Source of the DNA: Pontibacter arcticus
Lineage (GTDB): Bacteria; Bacteroidota; Bacteroidia; Cytophagales; Hymenobacteraceae
Assembly: GCF_003284895.1 (NCBI RefSeq)
Contig: NZ_QMDV01000003.1
Coordinates: forward strand, 622,501-686,500
Direction: 5' to 3'
Length of the DNA: 64,000 bases
Part shown: positions 54,033-61,915 of the stretch, piece after piece
Layout of the letters: every line of letters starts with the position of its first letter
Numbering within the stretch: the stretch's first letter is position 1
Made by a program: the position numbers and the translations under genes
The notes under the pieces: model-generated
The model's database searches: none
What the model saw: only the letters and a program-made list of their open reading frames with translations
What the model was told of the DNA's origin: nothing

Positions 54033-54698
54033 TCATGTTACAATTCCAGGCAGGCAGGTTTTTGCTTCTGGGTTCTTAGTTCTTAGTTCCAGGAGTTGTG
54101 CCAGCTCATTTGCTACAGCGTTTAGTGATGTACAAGCAACTTGTTTATTAGCACCCATACTTGTTTCTGCTTTGGTGGCGTCGTTTGCATCAGCCAGGAT
54201 CGTATATTTCTTCTGAAGGCATTTTACAGCTTTGTTGCCTATAATGTAAGTCCGGTTTTCGGTGACGTTGTCTTTGGTTTTATTCTGATCTGCAAAGCTC
54301 CAGGCCACCTGCTTGCTGAACACAAAGTATAGCGAATCGTTTTTCAGGAAATACTCGTCTATTGCAGAAAAATGGCTGTACGCATTGTAAGTATGCCGTA
54401 TCAGGCGCAGCTGCCCGTTATCCGAAAAGTAAGTTACCTGCCCGCTTTTTTCACCGTTGCAATCATACCCAAAAGAGGTAGAATCCATACTTCCGCTTTT
54501 CAGTTTCGATACAACTTCCGCATACGCTGCTTTAATGGCCTCTTCGCTTTTTATTTCCGGCAAAGCGCCGGAAGTATGGCCTGGAGAAGTAACCCCTGTA
54601 GCCGGTTCGTTTTCTGCAGTTTCAGCATCAGTTAGAGCTGTATTTTCGTTGCAGGAGAAAAGGAGGAGAAGTATAGCGAGGTATAAGATTATTTTCAT
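54033..54698 (-). CDS. Hypothetical lipoprotein, 221 aa
   Basis: The N-terminus MKIILYLAILLLLFSCNENT is a lipoprotein signal with Cys16 as the lipidation site. An acidic, Thr/Glu-rich linker follows, then a globular domain with MDSTSFGYDCNGEKSGQVTY and repeated Tyr-rich strands. I do not recognise a family. A conserved-looking Cys in VKCLQKKY could pair with another. It is probably surface or periplasmic; function unknown. Confidence 0.75.
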   Translation of the reverse strand: MKIILYLAILLLLFSCNENTALTDAETAENEPATGVTSPGHTSGALPEIKSEEAIKAAYAEVVSKLKSGSMDSTSFGYDCNGEKSGQVTYFSDNGQLRLIRHTYNAYSHFSAIDEYFLKNDSLYFVFSKQVAWSFADQNKTKDNVTENRTYIIGNKAVKCLQKKYTILADANDATKAETSMGANKQVACTSLNAVANELAQLLELRTKNPEAKTCLPGIVT

Positions 54699-54838
54699 TG
54701 AATTAAGTGTTTTCAGGTCTTGATGCTCCGAGTCTTCTTACTGGCATTAAGATTAGCGTGTTGAGTATAAACGCGCCATAAGCTACAGACATTGCTGGCA
54801 GCAATTTCTTAAGCAGAATAAAGGTTACGGGCTAACCC

Positions 54839-55210
54839 TCACAATTTGGTATCTTTTAAGTCAGTCGATTCAATCACAAAGGCCACCAGTTCAGCCATTT
54901 TTCCATCACGGAATTTCCAAACATCACAGTAAGAAAATTGATCACGTGTTCCGTTCTTTCTCATCACTGTCAGATATCCAAGTACTGTCAGATATTCCTT
55001 CTCGGAAATTAAATGTTTAACCTCATTTTGAGGAGGTTCAATGTATTCATTCGACATCCAAATACGAACAGCTTCTTTTCCGGTTAGCACTTGGTCGCCG
55101 ACAAAAGTCCATTTTGTGTCATCGGTGCAGTATTGAAGAAATTCTTCATAGTTCCCTTTAGCAATGGCTTCGTTTGCTTTTGTTAGAATTGATTGATTGG
55201 TTGCTGTCAT
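54839..55210 (-). CDS. SnoaL/NTF2-like protein
   Basis: A 123-residue cone-shaped NTF2-fold protein: SILTKANEAIAKGNYEEFLQ (first helices), YCTDDTKWTFVGDQVLTGKEAVRIWM, then SYCDVWKFRDGKMAELVAFV, which is the typical closing strand pair. I start it at the ATG at 55210. The frame stays open to 55333 (MTTDSFDKLAISRYISDASA), so a longer protein of 164 residues cannot be excluded. Such proteins bind small molecules or act as isomerases, and no specific role is indicated. Confidence 0.8.
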   Translation of the reverse strand: MTATNQSILTKANEAIAKGNYEEFLQYCTDDTKWTFVGDQVLTGKEAVRIWMSNEYIEPPQNEVKHLISEKEYLTVLGYLTVMRKNGTRDQFSYCDVWKFRDGKMAELVAFVIESTDLKDTKL

Positions 55211-55575
55211 TGTATTGTGGTTATTTTTGAAATTATCGCCGCCGGTTTTGTGCATGAGGCTTGTGAGGTCGTCGGCAGAAGCATCGCTTATGTACCTTGA
55301 GATTGCTAACTTGTCGAAACTGTCTGTTGTCACAGCACTCAGTAGTCACGTATAAGCAGTCTTGTACTTAGTTAATATTCTTTACTTACTAAATTTAGCA
55401 AGATTCGTTAAGCGTTTACATACCAGAATTAGCTGGCTAAACGAATGTTTTGGATTTGAATATACTGCTTTATCCAAACATAGTAGTAAGCCTTTGTAAT
55501 TTATACTTTATACCTGCCGGCTCGCTAAAATTTCAAATTCCATACTTTAAATTCCCGCTGTTCAGCCAAATTCTA

Positions 55576-55583
55576 TACTTTTG
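55576..55583 (+). promoter_or_regulatory. -7 element of pepE
   Basis: TACTTTTG, an exact TAnnTTTG match, ends five bases before the pepE ATG, so the transcript would be leaderless or nearly so. It overlaps a TATACTT copy. Confidence 0.45.
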
Positions 55584-55587
55584 AAGT

Positions 55588-56307
55588 ATGAACAGAAACT
55601 TACTTTTAATCAGTACTTCTTCCACGCACGGCACAGGCTACCTGGAGCACGCCGAAGAACAAGTAAAAGAACTGTTACAGGGCAAAAGCAGCATCCTGTT
55701 TATACCTTATGCCAGGCCAGGCGGCATTTCGCATGCAGCTTATACTGCCAAAGTACAGGAAGCATTTGCCCCATGGGGAATAAGCGTAACAGGCGTATAT
55801 GCGTATGATAATCCGGACCAGGCAGTACGGCACGCCGAAGCTGTTTTTATTGGTGGCGGAAATACGTTCCTGTTGCTACGGCAGCTTTATGCGAACAAAA
55901 TAGTAAAACCGCTGCAGGAGCGTGCAGAAAAAGGTATGCCCTACATAGGTACCAGCGCCGGAACAAACGTAGCCGGTAAAACCATCGGTACAACTAATGA
56001 TATGCCGATTGTGCACGTCAAAACATTTGATGCGCTGCAACTGGTGCCTTTCAATATAAACCCGCATTACCTCGATCCGCAACCAGACTCCACGCACATG
56101 GGCGAAACCCGCGAAACCCGTATTGCCGAGTTTCATAACCACAATGCACAACCCGTAGTTGGCCTGCGCGAAGGAAGTATGCTGCGCGTAAAAGGCGACA
56201 GAATTGAGTTGCAGGGGCCGTTAGCCATGCGGGTTTTCCTGCAGGGCCAGAAACCAATCGAGTTCAAAGCCGGCGACGATATCAATTTCCTGATGGAAGC
56301 GGTATAA
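55588..56307 (+). CDS. pepE: Peptidase E (alpha-aspartyl dipeptidase, family S51)
   Basis: Serine peptidase that hydrolyses dipeptides with N-terminal aspartate. The nucleophile Ser123 lies in YIGTSAGTNVAG, the fold's GGGNTF motif is at 89-94, and FNINPHYLDPQP carries the conserved Asn-Pro-His. The N-terminal MNRNLLLISTSSTHGTGYLE is typical. At 239 residues it has normal length. No signal peptide is present, so it is cytoplasmic. It converges with the Spy-like gene across a 29-bp-arm hairpin. Confidence 0.95.
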   Translation: MNRNLLLISTSSTHGTGYLEHAEEQVKELLQGKSSILFIPYARPGGISHAAYTAKVQEAFAPWGISVTGVYAYDNPDQAVRHAEAVFIGGGNTFLLLRQLYANKIVKPLQERAEKGMPYIGTSAGTNVAGKTIGTTNDMPIVHVKTFDALQLVPFNINPHYLDPQPDSTHMGETRETRIAEFHNHNAQPVVGLREGSMLRVKGDRIELQGPLAMRVFLQGQKPIEFKAGDDINFLMEAV

Positions 56308-56322
56308 AGCAGTTTTCGGACC

Positions 56323-56390
56323 AGCTTATTACCTAAAACAAAAGCAGCCGGCTCATATGAACCGGCTGCTTTTGTTTTAGGTAATAAGCT
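56323..56390. terminator. Long hairpin with perfect 29-bp arms
   Basis: Positions 56323-56351 are the exact complement of 56362-56390 around CTCATATGAA. The arm runs AGCTTATTACCTAAAACAAA and on to GCAGCCGG. It lies between convergent stop codons, one 16 bp and the other 2 bp away. It can end both transcripts, though it is longer than a terminator needs. Confidence 0.85.
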
Positions 56391-56391
56391 G

Positions 56392-56838
56392 TTAATTATT
56401 TGCCCTGGATTCGTCGAGGCGTTTAAGCAGCAGTTTCGTGAAATCGCGTTCGCCGCGGTACAGTTTTATCAGTTGCCTGTTAGAGATGATGCGCTGGTAC
56501 CTGGCTGCATATTCCTGCTCCAGCGCAAGTTCTTTTTCGCGTACCTGAAACAGTTCGTTGATGCGCACTCTGGCCTGTTGTTCGGTGAGTTCCTCTACAT
56601 TCTGGCGGTAGCCGCTGCGGTAGGCGTTCACGATGTCGCGGCGCTTGTTCTGGTATTCGTTATACACTGGCCAGAACTTCTGTGCCTGCTCTGCGGTCAG
56701 CTCCATTTTATCGGTGAGGTACGCAATCTTAGCAGATTCTACCTTCTCGCTGCGGTCGTTGTTTTTATTGCCCTGCGCAGAAGCAACAGTAGAAAAGGAG
56801 AAAACGCAAAGAAATAAAAGTATGGTTAATCGTATCAT
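56392..56838 (-). CDS. Periplasmic Spy/CpxP-like helical protein
   Basis: Signal peptide at residues 1-21 (MIRLTILLFLCVFSFSTVASA), then an all-helical domain with the LTxxQ-type motif (MELTAEQAQKFWPVYNEYQN) and a second LTEQQARVRINELFQ. Spy/CpxP/CnrX-type proteins are periplasmic chaperones or stress sensors. It is the third gene of an ECF sigma / membrane protein operon (7 bp after the membrane gene), so it is a likely sensor or feedback element. That assignment is inference from context. Confidence 0.82.
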   Translation of the reverse strand: MIRLTILLFLCVFSFSTVASAQGNKNNDRSEKVESAKIAYLTDKMELTAEQAQKFWPVYNEYQNKRRDIVNAYRSGYRQNVEELTEQQARVRINELFQVREKELALEQEYAARYQRIISNRQLIKLYRGERDFTKLLLKRLDESRANN

Positions 56839-56845
56839 GGGCGCA

Positions 56846-57280
56846 TTAATATTCGATATGGTTCAGGTTGTGGTATTCTAATTCCTCTTCGGCAACTTCG
56901 GGGCTTACATTCAGAAAATCGGCTGCCAGGTCATGGTCTTCCAGGGCACTAAGCTGCGCGAAATCGTTGCTTTCAATGGTTTCCTGGCTGCTGCTCAGGT
57001 AAGTTATAATATCGGTTCGGTGTAAAGCAGCAAATTCGGCACTGGCCGGCAGTTGTTCTTTAGCCGAGTTCAGGAAAAATACGCTTCCTAAAATAAGTAA
57101 CAGCAACAGTGGGGCAAGCGCCAGCCTCACCATACTTCTTACCGGAATCCATGACCGCCTTTGCTGCACAGCGCCAGCAGTATGTTCCATCACACGCATC
57201 GGCAACGTATCGAAATAGCCTTCCGGTACCTGGTAAATGTTGTGCTTTGGCAGCTCGCTTAGCTTAAAATCCTTTTTCAT
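56846..57280 (-). CDS. Single-pass membrane protein, candidate anti-sigma factor
   Basis: A 144-residue protein with a cytoplasmic N-terminus (KKDFKLSELPKHNIYQVPEG, YFDTLPMRVMEH), one membrane helix (LALAPLLLLLILGSVFFL) at about residues 52-69, and an acidic extracytoplasmic C-terminus. No zinc-binding HxxxCxxC motif is seen, so it is not a classical ZAS anti-sigma factor. The YQVPEGYFDTLP motif recurs in Bacteroidota proteins found behind ECF sigma genes. Position between sigma factor and Spy-like gene supports the role. Confidence 0.75.
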   Translation of the reverse strand: MKKDFKLSELPKHNIYQVPEGYFDTLPMRVMEHTAGAVQQRRSWIPVRSMVRLALAPLLLLLILGSVFFLNSAKEQLPASAEFAALHRTDIITYLSSSQETIESNDFAQLSALEDHDLAADFLNVSPEVAEEELEYHNLNHIEY

Positions 57281-57323
57281 TTCTTGTAATCTTGATGGTT
57301 AGAGGAACCTGAGCTTCAAAAGT

Positions 57324-57863
57324 TTAATCCTGCTTCAGAAATTCTTCTATTTTTTTTACCGCATGGTGATAAGATGCCTTTAAAGCGCCCACAGACGTGC
57401 CCAGTACCTGCGAGATTTCTTCATACTTCATCTCATCGTAATATTTCATATTGAAAACCAGCCGCTGTTTATCCGGTAACTTCAGCAATGCTTTCTGTAG
57501 CTTAAGCTGAATTTCGTCTCCAGAAATAGTGGCCGATGCATCGATCTTTTTGGAAAGCTCGGCGGCTACATCGTTTATAGGTAAAAAGAAGCGCCGTTTT
57601 TTACTTGCCAGAAAGGTTAAACATTCGTTGGTGGCGATACGGTAGATCCAGGTAAATAGCTGCGCATCCTGCCGGAAGTTTTCAAGATTCTTCCATACTT
57701 TCAGAAAAACCTCCTGCGTCAGGTCATCAGTATCGTCGTGGTCGATCACCATCTTGCGGATGTGCCAGTATACTTTCTGCTGGTACTTGCGCACAAGTTG
57801 GTTAAAAGCCACATTACGACTTTCCGGGTTCGCGAATTTTTCTAAAATCTCTTTGTCTTCCAC
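57324..57863 (-). CDS. ECF-type RNA polymerase sigma factor
   Basis: A 179-residue sigma-70 family protein. Region 2 has FNQLVRKYQQKVYWHIRKMV, DTDDLTQEVFLKVWKNL and FRQDAQLFTWIYRIATNECL; region 4 has LLKLPDKQRLVFNMKYYDEM and the helix-turn-helix KYEEISQVLGTSVGALKASY. It heads an operon with a membrane anti-sigma candidate (43 bp gap) and a Spy-like periplasmic protein, a usual layout for envelope stress control. Auto-regulation is likely but no target promoter is recognisable. Confidence 0.95.
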   Translation of the reverse strand: MEDKEILEKFANPESRNVAFNQLVRKYQQKVYWHIRKMVIDHDDTDDLTQEVFLKVWKNLENFRQDAQLFTWIYRIATNECLTFLASKKRRFFLPINDVAAELSKKIDASATISGDEIQLKLQKALLKLPDKQRLVFNMKYYDEMKYEEISQVLGTSVGALKASYHHAVKKIEEFLKQD

Positions 57864-57942
57864 TGTAAAAGGTGCTGCCCGCAGGCAGGAAGTATACTTA
57901 AGTTGCTTTGGTTAGCAGATTTATCTTGTGCAATAACAAGTA

Positions 57943-57986
57943 TACTAAAAAAATAGAGGGCGATACCAACGCACCGCCCTCTATTT
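57943..57986 (-). terminator. Terminator of the transketolase operon
   Basis: AAATAGAGGGCG and its exact complement enclose 12 bases; on the minus strand a run of seven T follows. It lies just behind the transketolase C-subunit stop. Confidence 0.88.
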
Positions 57987-58012
57987 ATACTTCAGGTTGA
58001 TTTAAAACTAAC

Positions 58013-58966
58013 TTATTTTCTGCTCATAGCACGCTCTGCTGCGTCTACAATGTTCTGCTCGGTTAAGCCATACTTCTCCATCAGTTGGTCCGGCGTGCCA
58101 GACTCGCCAAAAGAATCGTTTACGCCAACCATTTCGAGTGGCGTAGGTAGCTGGCGGCCAAGTAATTGGGCAATGCTGTCGCCGAGGCCTCCGTTTAACT
58201 GGTGCTCTTCTGCAGAAACCACGCATTTTGTTTTACCAACCGAAGCAAGTATAGCGGCATCATCCAGTGGCTTGATGGTGTGGATGTTGATGATCTCGGC
58301 GGAGATACCTTTCTCTGCCAGAATTTTACCGGCAAGTATGGCTTTCCAAACCAGGTGGCCGGTGGCAACAATGGTTACGTCAGTTCCTTCGTTCAGTATC
58401 ACAGCTTTGCCAATTTCGAATTTCTGATCGGCTGGCGTAAAGTTAGGCACCGCCGGGCGTCCGAAACGCAGGTAAACAGGTCCTTCGTGGTCAGCGATGG
58501 CAATAGTAGCGGCTTTGGTCTGGTTAAAATCGCATGGGTTGATCACGGTCATGTGCGGCAGCATTTTCATCATGCCAACATCTTCCAGAATCTGGTGAGT
58601 GGCACCGTCTTCGCCCAGCGTAAGGCCGGCATGCGAAGCACAGATCTTTACGTTTTTGCCTGAATAGGCTATAGACTGACGGATCTGGTCGTACACGCGG
58701 CCCGTAGAAAAGTTGGCAAACGTACCCGTGAACGGAATTTTACCACCGATGGTCATACCGGCGGCAAGGCCCATCATGTTCGCTTCGGCAATACCTACCT
58801 GGAAAAAGCGCTCCGGGCACTCTTTCTGAAACGCGTCCATTTTAAGCGAGCCTGTTAAATCGGCGCAAAGGGCCACTACATTAGGGTTGGTACGGCCAAG
58901 CTCCAGCAGACCGGCGCCAAAGCCGGAACGGGTATCTTTTGTTTCTGAATACGGAAAGTCTTTCAT
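58013..58966 (-). CDS. Transketolase, C-terminal (pyrimidine-binding and C) subunit
   Basis: Second half of a split transketolase, which moves two-carbon units between sugar phosphates with thiamine pyrophosphate. The PYR domain has RSGFGAGLLELGRTNPNVVA, ALCADLTGSLKMD and the FQVGIAEANMMGLAAGM motif with the catalytic Glu; the C-terminal domain has ILNEGTDVTIVATGHLVW and GGLGDSIAQLLGR. Its ATG follows directly on the TAG of the von Willebrand gene, with no gap. The N-terminal subunit gene lies beyond that gene, 1464 bp upstream. Confidence 0.94.
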   Translation of the reverse strand: MKDFPYSETKDTRSGFGAGLLELGRTNPNVVALCADLTGSLKMDAFQKECPERFFQVGIAEANMMGLAAGMTIGGKIPFTGTFANFSTGRVYDQIRQSIAYSGKNVKICASHAGLTLGEDGATHQILEDVGMMKMLPHMTVINPCDFNQTKAATIAIADHEGPVYLRFGRPAVPNFTPADQKFEIGKAVILNEGTDVTIVATGHLVWKAILAGKILAEKGISAEIINIHTIKPLDDAAILASVGKTKCVVSAEEHQLNGGLGDSIAQLLGRQLPTPLEMVGVNDSFGESGTPDQLMEKYGLTEQNIVDAAERAMSRK

Positions 58967-60364
58967 CTATCTGTTGAAAATTTTTACGGTTGTAGTTGCC
59001 CCTGATCGTATGGTAAAATCCTGTACATCAGTAAATTTACTTGATTGGGCTGATTTAATGCGATATACTATTCTATACTTGCCCGGCTGAAGTGCCAGGC
59101 TTATTTTACTGTTATCTTCCGGTACATTATACAGCCAGCGCTGTTGGCCATTTTCGCTAAGTTCGTAAATGCTGCCATAGCCCTGCATCTGCGACGAAAT
59201 AGCCAGCTGGCCCGGCGGCGTAATATCAATGGTATAGGTCTGTCCCTGTTTTATCTCCACGCCTTTTAAGTAAGTGCGGGGCAGGGTTAAAATTTCCAGG
59301 TCATACTTGCCGGTTAGGTACTTCTGTCGGCTGCCGAACACCAGTACGTTCAGGGCTCTATCAGCATCTGCTTTATATACCAGCGCCGAAAGTTGCCCGT
59401 ATGCCGACGGCCCGTTTTGCCGCAAGTATAACTCGCCTTGCGGTGCTTTCACTTTTACTACATTGTGCTGGCCCGGCTTTAACTGCAGGTCGCGCTCTAC
59501 AACTGGCGGCACTGTATTCACAACCAAATGGTAGGGCATGAGCGCATCCACATCCAGTATGTCAGTTTTGCCTTTGCTATCAAGGTAATGCACATAATTA
59601 TACTCGGGCAAGCCTGTCAGGGAGTTGATGAACGTCATGTTCGTGTTGCTTTCCTCTGCTTTTCCCTGGTCGTTGAGCAGTTCTACACTAACGGTTGTAG
59701 GGGTGAGGGCCTGCGTTACAATCTCGGAAAGTACATTTTCAAACGTTTTTACATCGGCTGCATTAAAATACTGGCCAATGCAACTCAGCTGCTTTTCGTA
59801 CTGTGCTTCGATGCCGATGCCAATGATAAAGGGCCTCAGGAAAATGCGTTTCTGTTGCAAAGCCAGCGAAGTCGCACATGGGTCGCCACCACAGGATTCG
59901 ATACCATCGGTTATCATAATGATCACGTTCCGGGCGTTTTTCTCTTCCGGAAAATCGTTGGCCGACTGCTCCAGCGAATACGTGATCGGTGTGTTTCCTC
60001 TGGGAATGATCTGTTGCAGCTTCTTTTTTACTGTTACAGCATTTTCGGCGGCAAAAGGCACTTCCAGTTTGGTATCCTTGCAATCGTTACGCTCACGGCC
60101 GTGCTGGTGCCCGTAAACCCGTAGCGCCACTTCCACATTGTTATAACGGTCCAGCGAATCCACGAGGTTAGTCAGCATGTTTTTAGCGATTTCCATGCGG
60201 TCGCTGTTTTCCCATTTGGCCAGCATACTTCCGGAAGCGTCCAGCAAAAAAAGAATGCGGGTTTTGGGCTGTGGCTTTTTATCCTGGGCCATAGCCATAC
60301 TTCCCACCGATAAAATCAGCAGGAGAAAGTATAAACCCTTGATAAAAGTACGCTCGTTTGCCAT
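58967..60364 (-). CDS. Exported VWA-domain protein between transketolase halves
   Basis: A 465-residue protein with signal peptide (MANERTFIKGLYFLLLILSV to AMAQ). The von Willebrand factor A domain (about 35-220) has an intact MIDAS: DASGSM (42-47), the Thr in RGNTPITYSL and the Asp in IITMITDGIES-type strand (IIMITDGIE). The remaining ~245 residues form beta-rich modules (PQGELYLRQNGPSAYGQ, VKVKAPQG, PGKYRIVYRI). It is predicted to be periplasmic or surface-bound and to bind metal-dependent ligands. A periplasmic protein gene between two cytoplasmic subunits of one enzyme is odd, yet its stop abuts the C-subunit start. Confidence 0.88.
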   Translation of the reverse strand: MANERTFIKGLYFLLLILSVGSMAMAQDKKPQPKTRILFLLDASGSMLAKWENSDRMEIAKNMLTNLVDSLDRYNNVEVALRVYGHQHGRERNDCKDTKLEVPFAAENAVTVKKKLQQIIPRGNTPITYSLEQSANDFPEEKNARNVIIMITDGIESCGGDPCATSLALQQKRIFLRPFIIGIGIEAQYEKQLSCIGQYFNAADVKTFENVLSEIVTQALTPTTVSVELLNDQGKAEESNTNMTFINSLTGLPEYNYVHYLDSKGKTDILDVDALMPYHLVVNTVPPVVERDLQLKPGQHNVVKVKAPQGELYLRQNGPSAYGQLSALVYKADADRALNVLVFGSRQKYLTGKYDLEILTLPRTYLKGVEIKQGQTYTIDITPPGQLAISSQMQGYGSIYELSENGQQRWLYNVPEDNSKISLALQPGKYRIVYRIKSAQSSKFTDVQDFTIRSGATTTVKIFNR

Positions 60365-60395
60365 GTAGCCCGCGCAAAAGCCAGGTTAAGATTTA

Positions 60396-60421
60396 CCTTC
60401 CGGTACCTATAAACCGGAAGG
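60396..60421. repeat. Intercistronic hairpin between transketolase N-subunit and VWA genes
   Basis: CCTTCCGGT and ACCGGAAGG enclose eight bases. Without a T-run on the minus strand it is not a classical terminator; it may affect mRNA processing or stability between the two genes. Confidence 0.6.
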
Positions 60422-60429
60422 CTGTGTTA

Positions 60430-61287
60430 TTAATAGTCAGATGCTTTTTCTACGGCCAGTTGCTGCAGGGCAATTTCGAGCTGCTCATCGTTCGGAGCAA
60501 CGCCATGCCATTTGTGCGATCCCATCATAAAGTCTACACCAAAGCCCATCTCGGTATCCATCAAAATCATAACCGGTTTGCCTTTGCCGGAAGCAGCTTT
60601 GGCTTCGTCGAAAGCAGGCAGCAACGACTCGAAGCTGTTACCGTTTGCTTCCAGCACATGCCAGCCGAATGCCTCAAACTTAGCTTTTAAATCGCCTAAG
60701 CCTAACACCTGGTCTGTAGAGCCGTCTATCTGCTGGCCGTTTTTATCGATGGTTGCAATTACGTTGTCCATTTTGTTGTGCGCCGCATACATGGCAGCTT
60801 CCCACACCTGGCCTTCTTCTACTTCGCCATCGCCCATCAGCACATAAACCAGACTGTTGTCTTTGTTCAGTTTTTTAGCCTGCGCCGCGCCGATAGCAAC
60901 CGATAAGCCCTGGCCCAATGAGCCTGACGCAATACGGATTCCTTCCAGACCTTCTTCCGTGGCCGGGTGGCCTTGTAACCTGGAGTTTAGTTTGCGGAAC
61001 GTGGCCAGCTCTTTTACATCAAAGAAACCTGCGCGTGCCAGCGTGCTGTACCAAACCGGAGAGATGTGGCCGTTCGAAAGGAAGAAAAGATCTTCGCCGG
61101 TGCCATCCATCTTAAAATCGGTGCTATAGTTCATTACTTTAAAGTACAGCGATACCATGTAATCGGTGCAGCCCAGGGAGCCGCCCGGGTGTCCTGAATT
61201 TACGGCATGCACCATGCGCACGATGTCGCGGCGTACCTGCGACGCGATCTGGTTCAGCTCTTCGATGCTTTTGTTGTGTGGATTCAC
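60430..61287 (-). CDS. Transketolase, N-terminal (thiamine pyrophosphate-binding) subunit
   Basis: First half of the split enzyme, carrying the cofactor diphosphate and metal site. VNSGHPGGSLGCTDYMV holds the conserved His, RLQGHPATE the substrate-side region, GSLGQGLSVAIGAA the invariant glycine loop, and MGDGEVEEGQVWEAAMYAAH the GDG-x(~25)-N thiamine motif (ends in ATIDKNGQQIDG). At 285 residues it matches other Bacteroidota/archaeal split N-subunits. The C-subunit is separated from it by a VWA gene on the same strand. Confidence 0.94.
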   Translation of the reverse strand: MNPHNKSIEELNQIASQVRRDIVRMVHAVNSGHPGGSLGCTDYMVSLYFKVMNYSTDFKMDGTGEDLFFLSNGHISPVWYSTLARAGFFDVKELATFRKLNSRLQGHPATEEGLEGIRIASGSLGQGLSVAIGAAQAKKLNKDNSLVYVLMGDGEVEEGQVWEAAMYAAHNKMDNVIATIDKNGQQIDGSTDQVLGLGDLKAKFEAFGWHVLEANGNSFESLLPAFDEAKAASGKGKPVMILMDTEMGFGVDFMMGSHKWHGVAPNDEQLEIALQQLAVEKASDY

Positions 61288-61340
61288 GGTTTTAATTATG
61301 AATTAGAAATTAAGAATTACGAATGGATAGTCAAATATAC

Positions 61341-61374
61341 AAAAAACGCAGCGTACCAAAGGGCAGCTGCGTTT
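61341..61374 (-). terminator. Terminator of the thiol peroxidase gene
   Basis: AAACGCAGC pairs with GCTGCGTTT and is followed on the minus strand by TTTTTTG. It separates the peroxidase gene from the transketolase operon. Confidence 0.8.
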
Positions 61375-61378
61375 ATAA

Positions 61379-61831
61379 TTACTTTTTCAGAATCTGACTG
61401 GCGTGGTCGGCCGTTTTTACTTTCGTGATGATGTCCTGAATGGTCCCGTCCTCATCGATCACAAAGGTATAGCGCATCGTGCCCATGTACTTGCGGCCAT
61501 ACATCGATTTTTCCTGCCACACGCCATACTTGGTTACGATGTCTTTATCGGTATCGGCCAGCAGGGTAAAGGGCAACTCCTGTTTGCTGATGAACTTCTG
61601 ATGCGATTTTTCATCGTCGGTGCTTACACCCAGAATCTCGTAGCCTTCCTGTTGCAGCACGCTGTAATTATCGCGGAGGTTGCAGGCCTGCGCTGTGCAG
61701 CCAGAGGTATTATCTTTCGGGTAGAAGTATAAAACCACTTTTTTGCCCAGGTAATCGCTTAACTTAACGGTGTTGCCGTTCTGGTCTTTGCTTTCAAAAG
61801 CCGGGGCTTTATCGCCAATGTTGAGTGTCAT
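61379..61831 (-). CDS. bcp: Thioredoxin-dependent thiol peroxidase (BCP/PrxQ)
   Basis: A 150-residue peroxiredoxin that reduces hydrogen and organic peroxides. FYPKDNTSGCTAQACNLRD places the peroxidatic Cys at 45 and the resolving Cys at 50, the C-x4-C spacing of the PrxQ group. The catalytic Thr and Arg are in YPKDNTSG and in MGTMRYTFVID. It is cytoplasmic with no leader. The gene is closed by its own terminator. With the exported catalase it covers two compartments of peroxide defence. Confidence 0.95.
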   Translation of the reverse strand: MTLNIGDKAPAFESKDQNGNTVKLSDYLGKKVVLYFYPKDNTSGCTAQACNLRDNYSVLQQEGYEILGVSTDDEKSHQKFISKQELPFTLLADTDKDIVTKYGVWQEKSMYGRKYMGTMRYTFVIDEDGTIQDIITKVKTADHASQILKK

Positions 61832-61855
61832 GTTACTTGATTTTTTTGACTGTTT

Positions 61856-61905
61856 GACTATTTGACAAAAGACTTTTCTTTTTTTTCGTCCTTTGTCACA
61901 TAGTC
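61856..61905. repeat. GACAAARGAC hairpin behind the M23 gene
   Basis: GACTATTTGACAAAAGAC (61856) faces GTCCTTTGTCACATAGTC (61888), 18-bp arms with two mismatches and a T-rich loop. In the minus-strand direction it begins about 10 bases after the M23 stop codon. Confidence 0.75.
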
Positions 61906-61915
61906 CTTTGTCAAT

